Shown here: positions 12,601 to 22,226 of the stretch, in pieces
Layout of the letters: the number at the start of each line of letters is the position of its first letter
How positions within the stretch are numbered: the first letter of the stretch is position 1
From: Branchiostoma belcheri
Lineage: Eukaryota > Chordata > Leptocardii > Amphioxiformes > Branchiostomatidae
Assembly (NCBI RefSeq): GCF_001625305.1
Contig: NW_017803965.1
Coordinates: 2,730,574 to 2,794,573 of the forward strand
Direction of reading: 5' to 3'
Length of the DNA: 64,000 nucleotides
Notes under the pieces: generated by a model
What the model saw: the letters and a program-made list of their open reading frames with translations, nothing else
The model's database searches: none
What the model was told of the DNA's origin: nothing
Made by a program: the position numbers and the translations under genes

Positions 12601-15600
12601 GCAGACCAACTCCCTTGTATGTTGGCCAATTTCTACTCTTTACAGCCGCCTGGTAGAGGCTACTACAAGAAACGATGCCTCGTCTTCTCCATAATCAGAT
12701 TGTCTGTGGCATTTGACAATGATATGACGCAGTGCGTTCAGGTATCATTCATTGGTAAGACTGGGGAAACCATAAGCATGAGTCACCGGGTGAGTATGTC
12801 TAGACCTGAAGTTTGTCGGTGATTTGTAGAACTCCTGTACTGCTAATAAACAGAGGGATATATATCCTCGTTTTACCAGTATTAGACGCCTCCAAATCGT
12901 AAAGAATGAGCAGAATTTCGGTCGAGGCCCAATCCTCTGGCCCTGCAGTCTACATTTTCGGCGTAGCTTCCTGTTTAGTCGGCTGAGACGGTCGTGCCCT
13001 AGGGGTAAACTCGCTAGTTCATGACGTCTTTTGGTCGGGGCCCGGGCCAGGGTGCCAGGGCCATTTACACTAGGCTAGCTCCTCGGCTCCAAGGTCAACC
13101 CGTCCCCAAGGAAATTTACCATAGACAACCCTCAGTCCCGGTGCGAGAGATAAATTGGATCCCGAGAGCTTGAGGCTTCCCCTGGCCGACCGGCGTATCG
13201 TGTCGCACCGGGGCCGGTCTGGCGTCCAGGCTAACCCCTACAAGTTAAGCCCTATTCTCTGACAGGAAAACATGCCTCTCTAAAACGCTTTACAGCAGGC
13301 ATAAATATCCGTACCTCCACCTCAGATTACCATGTAAATATAAACACCAGAGTCAATTCTACACTTGGCCTGACTTGATGTTTGTGGCCTCGCCTGTGTA
13401 AACAAGCACCAGACGTAAACAAATCCAGCCAGGGATTCCAAACGAAACCTCCTAATTATATCCCATATAATCTTACAACCCACACTGCTGATACTAATTG
13501 CCTTCTATTCTATTAGCAAAGGGTTCCGGAAGTGTTGGCATGCGCTGTCATCGGTGCATGGCTGCAAAAGTCACGCATGTACATACATTCTATTTTTCTC
13601 AGTCAGTCTGAGTATACATTACTGCTGAAACACATCAATTGAAAATGTCAATTTTGTTATGCAAACGTCACGCAACTATAGCCAACTTTGAAGGTATCCA
13701 CTGGGCGGCAAGACATTCCTAAGCACATTTTCGTCATCAATTCAGTGTTTGAAATAGCTCAAAAACAAGTTACGTGAGGCGTCTTTTCATTTTTTGGGTA
13801 CCACCAAAAGCAGCTTTAACTACGATACAAAATAAGCAACCGTTTTCCATCAGCAACATCACATGCATTTTTGCCTCACAGATATCAGTATGCTATGGGA
13901 TAGGATTGATTTAACTTACTACATTAAACTAATGACTAGAAAATGGACTTTGAAAATCCAGTTTTGCCACAGCCACCATGAATTTTCTGAAATTACATGG
14001 TTTGCGTCAAATATGACGACAGAAACACAAAGATATTTCGTTTCACAGTGTAGCGTATATGGTTTCTCGCAGTACGCCACGTGTGATCAGATCTTTCAGG
14101 GTCGTCTAAGTGGTACGTTGTTGTGAACAAAGGACGACATTGTTCCGGATAATCACTAGTCGTTATTTCGGTGTCCCTTTTGACACATTAACCAACACCT
14201 GCTAAAGCCTACACAAAGGTGGGGAAATCGGTTTAATGGAGCGGATAACGGAGTACTTCACACCTGACAAGTGGTACACATAAACTCCAACTAGCCTGGG
14301 TTCCAGACCCATAGCACACTGGACACAAATATCTCAGTGAGCCTGGCACACTGAGATATTTTGTGTCCAGTGTGCTTTGGGTCTGGCATCCAGGCTAACT
14401 CCAACAGTCTAACTATCAGAATGCATAAACACGTCAAGTGCTGTGCCACAGATAAGACAGAGTGTTGAGAAGACCATGAGATAAGCAAGGCCACAGATTG
14501 TGTTGCCATGAGGGAGGGTCTGTCCTAATCTCCAAGCAGATCCTTTGGTGGCTGCAATGACAGTATCAAATTGAATGATCAGGCAGTATCAATTACCATT
14601 TGCCACCCGAAGGGCTGGCGTATTAAAAAAAGGATACCAGTAAAAAAAAAGCCCGTTGAAAACGCTTTAAAATACGCCAAAATAAGCCGAAGCCTACCCT
14701 CAGCTTGGAGAGGTCTATCCCATTAAAAAGTTTGTAATTCATCAATCAATTTAAAAAAGGATCTGGCTACTCTAAGATTTCTACGTAACTTCTTAGTCGT
14801 TTCGTACATGCGAGTGCCTATTCTGAACAACAAAATACACAATATAATGTGCAAAGTTCCATGATAAAGACTATCGTTTTTTCACGCCACTTTGGGCATT
14901 ACAGTACCATGCAGAGACAGGCCTTTGGATGCATTGAACTAACTAGTCACACATCCATTCCTTTTCATCAGATTTCACGGTTCCACCGTGGATCGTACAA
15001 AGAGAGCCGTGTATCACTGTGTGCGTGTGTCAAAGAAATTGCAAAGCGCCCATGGACTCTCAACCCCAGCACAATACAAGCCCTGTCTTCTAAACGCCGA
15101 AAGGAGACGAAACCAGGCGAGTGGAATTCGCCCTGTCAGCTAAACACAGGCCACTATAAATAAACAGTTTCTCCGGGAACAATTGCTCCTCCGAACCTTC
15201 TTCCATTTATCTCTGGTGTCGGGATGCGACGAGTACAGATCTTCCGATAAACAGACCCTTTGTGTCGCTGACAACTTGAAATGGCGCTGGGACGGCTCAG
15301 CCCAGGGGCCTGAACCTCCTGGGTTCAACTCGGGCTTCATGAACAATAGAGAACGTTTTTCTGCTATGGCGTTTTGCGGTCGTGGGGCCCCCGCGGTCCG
15401 GTAAACTTTGGTGCGATCGCCGTGGGAGCCCCTTTAAACTACCTAGACTCGCCTCTACCAGGCAATGGATATTTGATCAAAAGACAATGGATATTTGATA
15501 GAAAGAAAGGTCACAATTTTCTCCGCCAACCTCTGCTTGAAGAGTAGGAAAGAATAGAAATTGGGCAAATAGATAGATAAAATGCCAGGAGAGTTTGTCC

Positions 15601-18600
15601 ACAGAAGCAGTGCATTTACCACACCCGAAGCCTGGTAGAGTCTACCTCTTTTTATCAAGCAGTGCTTAGTACATCGTCCTCCTATTGTGCCTAGAGTTTG
15701 AGACTTGCAAGAAGCCGAAGGACAACACTGCACCTTGAGTCACAGACCTCGGCCTATGTGGACGCCCTCGGGCCCCCAGAACCCATAGGAAAACAATTTC
15801 ATCCCGAAGCTTTGCGGTTCGACTGGTCAAGTTTGTTTTCAGTATAACGCGTACGACTAATCTTAAACAGTCAGTCAGATAAAATATAGCTGTCTAACGT
15901 CCAGTGGCCTCTCTCTTTGTCCTTCAAACTAATAAGTTTTGAGTTTCAGGGCAAAGTAGTAACACTATTCACCTACCACAGTATCGGTCTCAAATTCTCA
16001 ACGATCATTACGATAACCCCGCATGCCTGGAGGGTGCCTGGATGACCTAAACGACCACAGATCGCAATCGTACTTATCGGCCAATTCAGCTGTCAATCTT
16101 ATAATGTTCAAATGCTGTCCAGACGTTGTTTTGTATCGTTTCAAGAAACAAGCGCAGGTCGTCAGACAGGGAACATACCTGAGTCATGATCGGAGAAATT
16201 AGAAACAGAGATCGAGGGGCGGAGCAGTGGATTAAAGAAAATTTAGAGAAGATAGATGGAGAGATGGGTGTGGGGAGATTATAAAATGTAGGACAGATGG
16301 GCGGAGAAAGTGGTGATAAAGAAAGAATGCGGTCATCTTTCACTTTTAGTTTAAGGACCCTTTGGCTTAAAACATAACAGATTATCTCGGCAGTTGGCAG
16401 CTTTAAAAGATTATCAAAGGGTGTCAAATGACGGAGTAATCTCGGGTTTAAGTTGAAAGCCACACGGTTGATACAGACTAGCACGACTTGACTGGACACA
16501 CTTGACACAGCGGGGGTCTAAGAAAGAAATGTGGAGCTGGCATCTCTCCCGACCACATCATGTAAAGCGTTGTCTGGAGTGGACGTGACGTACTGCCCTG
16601 GGAAGGAGAGCTATGCGCAGGGGCATCACGTTAGGAACGAGTCGCGAGATTCTCGCCCAGCTGGACGTGAACTTCCGAGACCTCGGGGCGGAAGGGCACA
16701 GGGTGACGGACACGTCTGCTGTTGACTTAGCGGTGACTTACGCCTTCCTGACAGCCTGGCATACAGGCGCCTGTTTCCTATCACTCCCTAGTCGTGATCA
16801 GAGCGCACAACTCGAGCCAAGAAACACCACAAAGAGAACTCTCTTACAAAAGTAACTTTACACCAAGTGATAATAAAATGTCGGATCAACTTGTACTTCT
16901 TCTACGCTTGGTTAATTATCGTGAGGTTAGACTTCTTCTTTGAAGACAGTGGATAATGGATAGAGCTGGTTCTGGACAATGAGTGGGTTTTGGGATCGTA
17001 GTAGAAACTTAGTCTTTTGGTGATCTTCTGAATGGTAAAAAGATGGAGAAATTGTGACAACTGCAAAAGAGATAGATAATACTCGGATAGAACGATAGGC
17101 AAGTCATACGTATGTTGGTTGTTACAGTTTCATGTTTCTCAGCTTTTAAAACTTCGTATGAGAGTTACTGGTTCTGTTTGAGATTTATTAATATCACCAT
17201 GGCATAAAGTGTGGTTAAAAAAAAGAAGACTGGAGGGAATGAAACCCGTCATGAGGCCGACCCGAGATCAGTTTCAGATGTGTTACCCAGACCAACTGAG
17301 ACCAGGGAGAAAAAAGGCCACTGATTGATTTGCACGGAGGTTACCAGTGTTGCCAGCCAGACAAAGATCTATTTTGTCTAACTGATTCACCTAAAGGAAC
17401 TCCAAGCCGCAAGCACAGCTTGTGGCTATGACACCGGATAGATTTCAGATGTTGGTTTGGACGCGGTGCCAAGATGTGACCGCGCCTCGGCCCGTCCGTC
17501 GCGTCTCGGTAACACAAGGAGGAAGAGTGACTAACGGACCGGGCAGACACGGAATGTCCAGGGCTTCTATCAGTCCCACATGTTTGTGTGCAGTTTAGAA
17601 GTGGGGAACTAGGACAACAGAGAGAGACAAACGGGTCAGAAATGGAGATAGCCTGGATACCAGACAGTTTCAGCTCCAAGGCCAAGATGGCCTGGTTGCC
17701 AGACGCATTTTAGGTTAGAAAGACAATGTCGACTAAGCTGACGAAAATGCCTTTTACCAAGGTTAACCTCCTCACCGTTACTGAGAAAGACATCATTACC
17801 AAACAAGTTTTACATCAGGGTGAAATCTGACTAAATCAAGGTAAGCAAATAGATCGTCCTCTGGACTCGGTTGCGATTGCTCCCAAATATTTACCAAAGC
17901 GCTAACGCAGTGATGGGATAATACATTCCATCACACTGAGAACTAGAATGCCAGAAGACTTTAGTCTTCAAGTAAAACATGTTTCAAAGAACATCATAAG
18001 ACAAAACAAGATGATGAAAGAGTTTCAAGTATTGTTTGTATGGATATTTCTGATTTTAAGACAATGGGACCGCCTTCGAAAGAACAGTGAAAGGGACTGG
18101 GATTTTCGAAGACGTTTGAAGGTGAAGCCTATCGCTCGAGGCGCGTTGGGGGGAAGACAGTCCAGGTATTCCTGTCTCATCTGGTGTCTAGACATCACAC
18201 AAGACACGGTACCGGTGTCGTAGGGTCATCGACATGTCACACAGCCAGCGATAGATACAGACAGACAACCACAAGGCTCTACTGGGGTAGTTTGACATCC
18301 TCAACCAAAACTTGTGACAACCAAGAGCGGATTGCTTACCACAGCCAAAAGGGGGCGGGGACAGATAGAGATTGACCAATCACAAGCGCCGTTTTACGAG
18401 ATGTGGGCGTAGCGTTACAACTACCAGGTCTAGGCCTAGTGGTTTGGCTAATTAGGTAATTTGGATATTCACGAGGACATCCCCTGGTAGAATAAACATT
18501 ATAAAAAATGAAAGAGGGATAAACCATTCCATCTAAAGGGAGGAGGGGAAGTTTAAATTGCAATGTCAAAACCAACATAGTCTAATACTCGACAGAATCT

Positions 18601-20967
18601 AACAGAATACCATAATTAAGTTCCTACAGAAGTAAGAAAAAGAAATGCTTATTCACCCACTAACAAATGAGATCGCCCATTCCACTGCGGACTAATTGGG
18701 TGAAACCAATGTTCAGGGGTGTGATAATTATTAATAGGCTTAGAATCACTTGACCATCATACTTTTGCTGGGGTCACACGATTAATTTGAACAGAGCTTT
18801 AAAGGAGGGGGGGTCTCCCGGCGACTTTGAGACAACAGTAGATGATGCAATCTTCTTGTTACGAGCAAATTAAGATTAGCAATCATCAATATACAATCGT
18901 ACGTATAGGTTACTCAAGCTTTGAGTTATCACAAATTATATCAACGTTTAGTGACAATATCAACGACGAAGTCTTTTCGTAACTTTGCAGACAAAAAAAG
19001 TCATCAGTTTTCGAACAGGGCCAGTTCCTAAGAGCCCGGCCTGTCTTCATGCCAAAGTACATTTGTCTGAATTAGGGGCACATTCTACCTAATCTGGAGC
19101 ACAGCATGTGGCCGGGCCAATATTTAGGAAAGAGCTAGGGTTTCAGCAAGTCTGGGCGGCGGTGTCGGTCTGATACCCCGCCGAGAGAACACCCCACGAC
19201 ACCGTACCGAGTTACAAGGAGCCAAGAAAAAAAGCTAAGCTACGCCAGGCCACAAGGCCACAACTTCTGTCGCGCAGGAAAGGTCTTCAGGATGAAAAGG
19301 AATTTGGGATCTTTCTACACATGTTGCCGGGGTCTTTCCTCCCGTCTGGATCGAATCAGTCCCATGTGGTTACCATATTCCTAGGTCGTAGGCCTTTCAA
19401 GGGTCACTTATGAGACCTACACAAGAATTTGAGGAATTAACCAAGATGAAATGCCAGGTTACCATATGGCGAGCGGGTTTCCGTGCTGGGAAGGGGCCAA
19501 GAAAAATCAAAGTTAGAGAGCCAGGGGGATCCACTGATGCCAAGCACTCATTAAACACCGAAAAGAACCTCATTTTTCTTAGCGAATCCTTTCTAAACCG
19601 CACAACTAAGACTGTTCACTACTATCACTCCGCGAGGATTGTTTACCGATTTGCTTTCAACAACTTTCACCGCGTCTTAAGACCCTCTCATCCTTATCTG
19701 TGAGATATTTTCCGTCTTATCACCGTTTATGTAGGTTACAGGAGCTTACGCCGTTCACCACGCGAACTAGGGTTTCTTCTAAGTCGTGGGAAAAGCGAGA
19801 GAGAAGGTAAAGAATCTGAATCAGCATGTGGGACACCAAGAAAAACACGCAACCAACAGTGAGGAAGAAAATGTCTAACAGCTGTGACTAGAAGACGGTG
19901 CACTATGGAGAGGACTAAAGCTAAAAATGACACAAAGACAGGTAGACTTTATCCTAAACAAGACGTTACTAAAGCAATGCTGTCTGTAGCTAAAAATGAC
20001 AAATGCCAACCGGAAACTTTACTATTAAGGGTCTACGAGAGTTCGACTTTCAGGACTCTAGAACTAGAGTGAGGCGGCACTAGCTAAGAAGCGAGAGCGC
20101 ACAGAACCTAAGCTTCAAACGATTCACAATCCTGACTTTACACAGCTAGTCTAGAAATGAGGAATTTTCAAACAAACTGGGATAAAGCGGGGCTGGTAGG
20201 AAATTCTCCCTGCCGCCCCCGCAGTCAGGGTAGACGGCCGGGGGAAGTGGCTAGGACAACGGGGCACTTCAGCCACATCGAGCCGCTGAGCTACGGGGAT
20301 TACTCGCGGCAGAAAGCACCGTACAAAACAAATTATTCCACGGCTAAAATCAGGGTACGAAGTTCAACCACTCGATTACTCTTTCATACCGTTTTGGTAC
20401 GTAAGAAATAAGACACAATCGTGGTAGAGTTTTTTTTCCATCTGTGAAACTTGCCAAGGTAAATTTGAGCAAAAAGCGTGGACGGAAGCCAGACGGGGGA
20501 TCCCTTTTTGTTTTCTGACACTCTCGTTCCAAAAAAGCCGGAAAGTTTCTTTCATTTTGGCACGGGCCTAGTCCGAGAGAACTTTGCGGTTTGAAGGCGC
20601 GCGGGACGTACGGAGTTTGTTGGCTGCTAGCGGGTCTAGGGCTAACGGTGGGGACCGGACGGTGCTGTCTTGGAATGGGAGCAAGAGAGATCGGCTTACG
20701 GTACAAGGAAACTATCAGCCCGCCCACATCACCCGAGAGTATGCGCCCGGCCTTACTAACGGGACTAAATCTGACACCAACATCAACACAGCTATCTGGA
20801 CCAGTCGTTAGCACATTCTTACAACGGCTTGCCTGGACGGTTTTAAAGTAACGTTACGAGAAACAAGAAGGGTACTCACCATCTCCGTCGTAACCGTCGA
20901 ACTGGGCGTGCGTTCTCAGCACTAGTAATAATACCGGCAAAAAATATCTACAACCAAAGCTATACAT
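589..20967 (-). CDS. Fibrillar collagen alpha chain, clade A type, 5' part (gene-level entry, partial)
   Basis: Gene-level span of a secreted, trimeric fibril-forming procollagen chain. I assemble it from 13 exons on the minus strand: 20967-20880, 7477-7256, 6678-6665, 6314-6261, 5838-5812, 5668-5615, 3800-3720, 3109-3035 or 2990-2916, 2569-2471, 1672-1619, 1548-1495, 1067-960, 642-589. All have GT/AG borders and join in frame. Predicted order is signal peptide (about residues 1-21), VWC domain (about 38-97), minor triple helix (109-180), N-telopeptide (181-205) and major helix from 206 on. The helix order, including the Lys-Gly-His-Arg cross-link motif in a 108-bp exon followed by Gly-Phe-Pro-Gly-Leu-Asp-Gly-Ala-Lys, matches vertebrate COL1/2/3/5A2. 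The rest of the helix and the C-propeptide lie beyond the left edge. Clade A assignment is from memory of the family; the exact orthologue is not established. Confidence 0.93.
960..1067 (-). CDS. Collagen exon 12: major helix with Lys-Gly-His-Arg cross-link site (108 bp)
   Basis: Twelve perfect triplets. The exon ends [15 protein letters not shown], matching the helical cross-linking site near residue 87 of vertebrate fibrillar helices, where the C-telopeptide of a staggered neighbour is joined. The 108-bp length and phase 0 are typical. Confidence 0.96.
1495..1548 (-). CDS. Collagen exon 11: major helix (54 bp)
   Basis: Encodes [18 protein letters not shown]. It is very similar to exon 10 in sequence and only 70 bp from it, suggesting a local exon duplication. 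Borders are gtag and gtgagt, phase 0. Confidence 0.95.
1619..1672 (-). CDS. Collagen exon 10: major helix (54 bp)
   Basis: Encodes [18 protein letters not shown], very close to the second block of vertebrate type I/II helices (...GPPGPPGKPGDDGE). GT/AG borders, phase 0. Confidence 0.95.
2471..2569 (-). CDS. Collagen exon 9: start of major helix (99 bp)
   Basis: Eleven perfect triplets beginning [13 protein letters not shown], directly continuing the Gly-Pro-Met that ends either telopeptide exon. The 99-bp length is a known fibrillar variant (108 minus 9). Splice sites are ctcag and gtaagt. Confidence 0.95.
2916..2990 (-). CDS. Collagen exon 8B: N-telopeptide, variant B (75 bp)
   Basis: Tandem duplicate of exon 8A with the same length, phase and donor (ATG|gttagt). 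Its first half differs ([10 protein letters not shown]), but the cross-link lysine at position 13 and the ending [12 protein letters not shown] are retained. It lacks the glutamine next to the probable N-proteinase site. Using both exons would duplicate the telopeptide. The 44-nt gap makes joint splicing unlikely, so alternative use is inferred. Confidence 0.9.
3035..3109 (-). CDS. Collagen exon 8A: N-telopeptide, variant A (75 bp)
   Basis: A phase-0 exon of 25 codons starting Ala-Asn-Ala-Leu-Ala-Ala-Met-Gln and ending [12 protein letters not shown]. The second half matches the clade A N-telopeptide, whose lysine (here residue 13 of the exon, in Asp-Gln-Lys-Ala-Gly-Gly) is the lysyl-oxidase cross-link site. 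The Met-Gln could fall at the N-proteinase cleavage region, though the exact bond is uncertain. A near copy, variant B, follows after only 44 bp. Confidence 0.93.
3720..3800 (-). CDS. Collagen exon 7: end of minor helix (81 bp)
   Basis: Nine triplets rich in Gly-Thr-Pro and Gly-Pro-Pro, ending Gly-Pro-Gly-Gly-Ala-Gly immediately before the telopeptide exons. The acceptor is ccccag and the donor gtaaga, phase 0. In vertebrate chains the corresponding place is the end of the N-propeptide collagenous segment, just ahead of the N-proteinase cleavage site. Confidence 0.93.
3801..5614 (-). other. Collagen intron between exons 6 and 7
   Basis: A 1.8-kb intron with no convincing exon or repeat. Short open frames near 4.1-4.4 kb have no splice support and no family resemblance. 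Confidence 0.7.
5615..5668 (-). CDS. Collagen exon 6: minor helix (54 bp)
   Basis: Six uninterrupted Gly-X-Y triplets ([18 protein letters not shown]) with acceptor ttctag and donor gtaaga. This is the canonical 54-bp fibrillar collagen exon unit. Confidence 0.92.
5812..5838 (-). CDS. Collagen exon 5: minor helix (27 bp)
   Basis: Three perfect triplets, Gly-Pro-Ala-Gly-Pro-Ala-Gly-Pro-Gln, between acceptor ttgcag and donor gtacga. It is phase 0 on both sides and can be skipped without frame change. Confidence 0.85.
6261..6314 (-). CDS. Collagen exon 4: minor triple helix with interruptions (54 bp)
   Basis: A phase-0 exon encoding [18 protein letters not shown]. The Gly-X-Y register is broken at two triplets, where Leu and Tyr occupy glycine positions. 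This is tolerated in N-propeptide minor helices but not in the major helix. Splice sites are gtag|GG and GGC|gtaagt. Confidence 0.88.
6665..6678 (-). CDS. Collagen exon 3: 14-bp microexon (Val-Lys-Phe-Pro-Gly)
   Basis: Fourteen bases bounded by ...acag and gtaagtgt. With the single G carried from the VWC exon they complete exactly five codons (Val-Lys-Phe-Pro-Gly) and hand over in phase 0 to the first Gly-X-Y exon. Without this exon the frame from the VWC domain into the minor helix is lost, which is the main argument that it is real. Confidence 0.75.
7256..7477 (-). CDS. Collagen exon 2: von Willebrand factor C domain of the N-propeptide
   Basis: A 222-bp exon with phase-1 borders on both sides (acceptor ctgcag|AC, donor ATAATAG|gtaggt). 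It encodes a complete VWC (chordin-like cysteine-rich) domain with ten cysteines in the usual pattern, including Cys-Thr-Thr-Cys-Val-Cys and a terminal Cys-Cys-Pro-Val-Cys. In clade A procollagens this domain forms the N-propeptide globule and can bind BMP/TGF-beta ligands. An alternative GT four bases into the intron exists, but only the chosen donor keeps frame with the next microexon. Confidence 0.93.
9290..9415 (-). repeat. Interspersed repeat, CTCCAAGCAGATC family, inverted copy
   Basis: The complement of this stretch matches 14526-14620: tctccaagcagatc, then a variable segment, ggctgcaa, a gacagtatcaaa-like block, and tttgccacccgaagggctgg. Confidence 0.7.
10787..11170. repeat. Minisatellite: about three copies of a 115-140-bp unit
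   Basis: Three diverged direct copies begin near 10787, 10926 and 11042. They share blocks such as ctctcgtt, tctcgatgtctggcacac, aatgctccgtctct and ttggcgtacagaatta. The third copy carries a short (CA)n run. Open frames here on both strands are by-products of the repeat. Confidence 0.8.
11895..12095. mobile_element. Foldback MITE, CTCTACCAGGC family, diverged copy
   Basis: Left arm carries ggcggctggaaagg atagaaa and the right arm tttctactctttcaa plus gcctgatagaggcta. Same ends and interior as the clearer copies at 12472 and 60434, but more decayed. Confidence 0.6.
12472..12662. mobile_element. Foldback MITE, CTCTACCAGGC family
   Basis: Begins tagcctctaccaggc and ends gcctggtagaggcta, an inverted terminal repeat. 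Inner arms gggagttggtctgctgaag and gcagaccaactccctt are also inverted copies, so the element can fold into a long hairpin. No open frame; a non-autonomous element is inferred. Confidence 0.8.
13690..14110. repeat. Interspersed repeat sharing TTGAAATAGC and ATCAGTATGCTATGG blocks
   Basis: Shares blocks in the same order with 38830-39120 and 49230-49560: gaaatagctcaaaaacaag, a gtctctt/tttgggtacca stretch, then gatatcagtatgctatggga and gaaaatccagttttgcc. The open frame here (13863-14126) is part of the repeat. Confidence 0.7.
14292..14397. mobile_element. Palindromic MITE, TAGCCTGG family
   Basis: Almost a perfect inverted repeat. The left half has agacccatagcacactggac and aaatatctcag; the right half has ctgagatatt, gtccagtgtgct and ggtctggcatccaggcta. 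Relatives are at 34.6, 39.98 and 40.3 kb. Confidence 0.85.
14526..14720 (+). repeat. Interspersed repeat, CTCCAAGCAGATC family
   Basis: Starts ctccaagcagatcctttgg and runs through gcagtatcaattaccatttg and cccgaagggctggcg to agcttggagag. Related copies lie at 9.3 kb (inverted), 26.3, 34.8, 41.2 and 42.6 kb. No coding content, so it is probably non-autonomous. Confidence 0.7.
15451..15645. mobile_element. Foldback MITE, CTCTACCAGGC family, diverged copy
   Basis: Ends gcctctaccaggc and gcctggtagagtc are inverted. The interior keeps agaatagaaattgggcaaat and atgccaggagagtt, as in the other copies. Confidence 0.65.
20880..20967 (-). CDS. Collagen exon 1: start codon and signal peptide
   Basis: ATG at 20967-20965 opens 29 codons plus one base before the donor G|gtgagt. 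The peptide starts [17 protein letters not shown], a good signal sequence with a Leu/Val core, and is probably cut after Arg-Thr-His-Ala, leaving Gln-Phe at the mature N-terminus. It then becomes acidic (Asp-Gly-Tyr-Asp-Gly-Asp). The exon ends in phase 1, which is what the VWC exon 13.4 kb downstream needs (G|AC gives Asp). Vertebrate fibrillar collagens use the same layout of a signal exon with a phase-1 border. The link across the long intron is inferred from phase, domain order and the lack of a better candidate; transcript evidence was not available. Confidence 0.82.
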
Positions 20968-21350
20968 GACTGCGGCCTTGCAAGCGCACAGACGTGTAAA
21001 ATCTAGGTGGTCGTATTATCTGCTGCGTATCCGCATATGTGGGGACCCCGAAAGAAGTTAGGAGCACACGATCCGGTCTGAGCGCTTCCCAGCGCCTGAC
21101 TGAAGCTCCGTCTGCACCGGGCTGCTTTTTGAGGGGGTACGATTGTCTGTCCCACGTCAGGAATGTAGCCGGGAAGCTGATACTGTTTGGCCACTGCCCC
21201 CTGATTGATCACTGCTGTGTGTTTCTTTATTAAGGCCCTCCAATCGCACACATGGAAGCGGCGTGCACTTCCAGACTGCGGGGAGCGTTCCAACATATTG
21301 TTGTTTCTTCTCAACAAAGTTAGTTTTCGGTATACCCCTGTCAAGTTAAA
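20968..21350 (-). promoter_or_regulatory. Probable 5' UTR and promoter region of the collagen gene
   Basis: Sequence immediately upstream of the collagen ATG. I cannot place a transcription start or a clear TATA box. Position is the only evidence. Confidence 0.3.
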
Positions 21351-22048
21351 TCAGGCAAACCTGAGGCATTTGTACGCTGTTAAGTATATATTATACTTAC
21401 ACATATTGTCTGTTACAATAAACGTCTTACGCTGTCCGATGATTTGGGCATGGAAACTAACGCCAATCATCATTAGGAACGCAATCAAACGGTTTGGTTA
21501 AACATGAAGTTATGACGCGATCCCGAAGGTTCCAAACGCCTTTCCAGACACCGCGGAAGGAAAGCTTCGCACACCTTCAAGACATTATGGATGCAAATGA
21601 GGTGGGCTGGGACAGAGGACAGATCAAGTTTCCTCCTCAGACATTGGTCTGCTCCTTGCGAAGGGTCTTGCAAACTACTTGCGCAACAGCCAAGTTCAAG
21701 AAAAAAAGCCCCCCCCCCTCCAACACGGGTCATGGTTGTTAGCGCTTCGTCACGTTTAGAAGACGGCACAGGAGCGAGGTTTGCTCAAGCGTTTGCACCG
21801 AGGAAATATTTATTCCTGTCCCCATCTGTACAAACAAGTCAGTCTGGTGCGAAACCACAGAACTATTGTAGTATGTGTCGGACCAGAATTTCAGGGTTTC
21901 GTCAACGCAACTGTAGGTAGCCTGGATATATACCAGCCTTTTATAAAGCGTTCGTACGCTCCTTTACTGACAGGGAAGCGACTAATGGAGCGTACGACAG
22001 CTGAAATGGCTGGCACCGAGGCTATCGATCTGGCTAGTGGGGGTACGG

Positions 22049-22226
22049 TAGCCTCTACCAGGCTTCAGAAGTTGCTGGAAACAGTAGAATTAGTCAAAAT
22101 AGGCAGATAACATACCAGGGTTTTCTTCCACTGAAGGAGTACAGTTTGCCGCACACAGGGCATGTTTTCCGTCTATCTAGTTGATTTCTACTCTTCCCAG
22201 CCGCTTACCCAGCCTGGTAGAGGCTA
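22049..22226. mobile_element. Foldback MITE, CTCTACCAGGC family
   Basis: Starts tagcctctaccaggc and ends agcctggtagaggcta. The interior has gaaacagtagaattagtc and the matching inverted tgatttctactcttcc. Lies upstream of the collagen gene. Confidence 0.75.

Larger units (their letters stand above)
7478..20879 (-). other. Collagen intron 1 (13.4 kb), repeat-filled
   Basis: Separates the signal-peptide exon from the VWC exon. It contains foldback elements near 11.9-12.1, 12.5, 14.3 and 15.5 kb, inverted copies of a small repeat at 9.3 and 14.5 kb, and a triplicated unit at 10.8-11.2 kb. No further coding exon is evident. First introns of vertebrate type I and II collagen genes hold enhancers. 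Whether this one does cannot be told from sequence alone. Confidence 0.7.

Noticed and set aside
20350..20814. 154-codon open frame just inside collagen intron 1
   Set aside because: Immediately downstream of the exon 1 donor, no acceptor that would keep collagen frame, no homology recognised.
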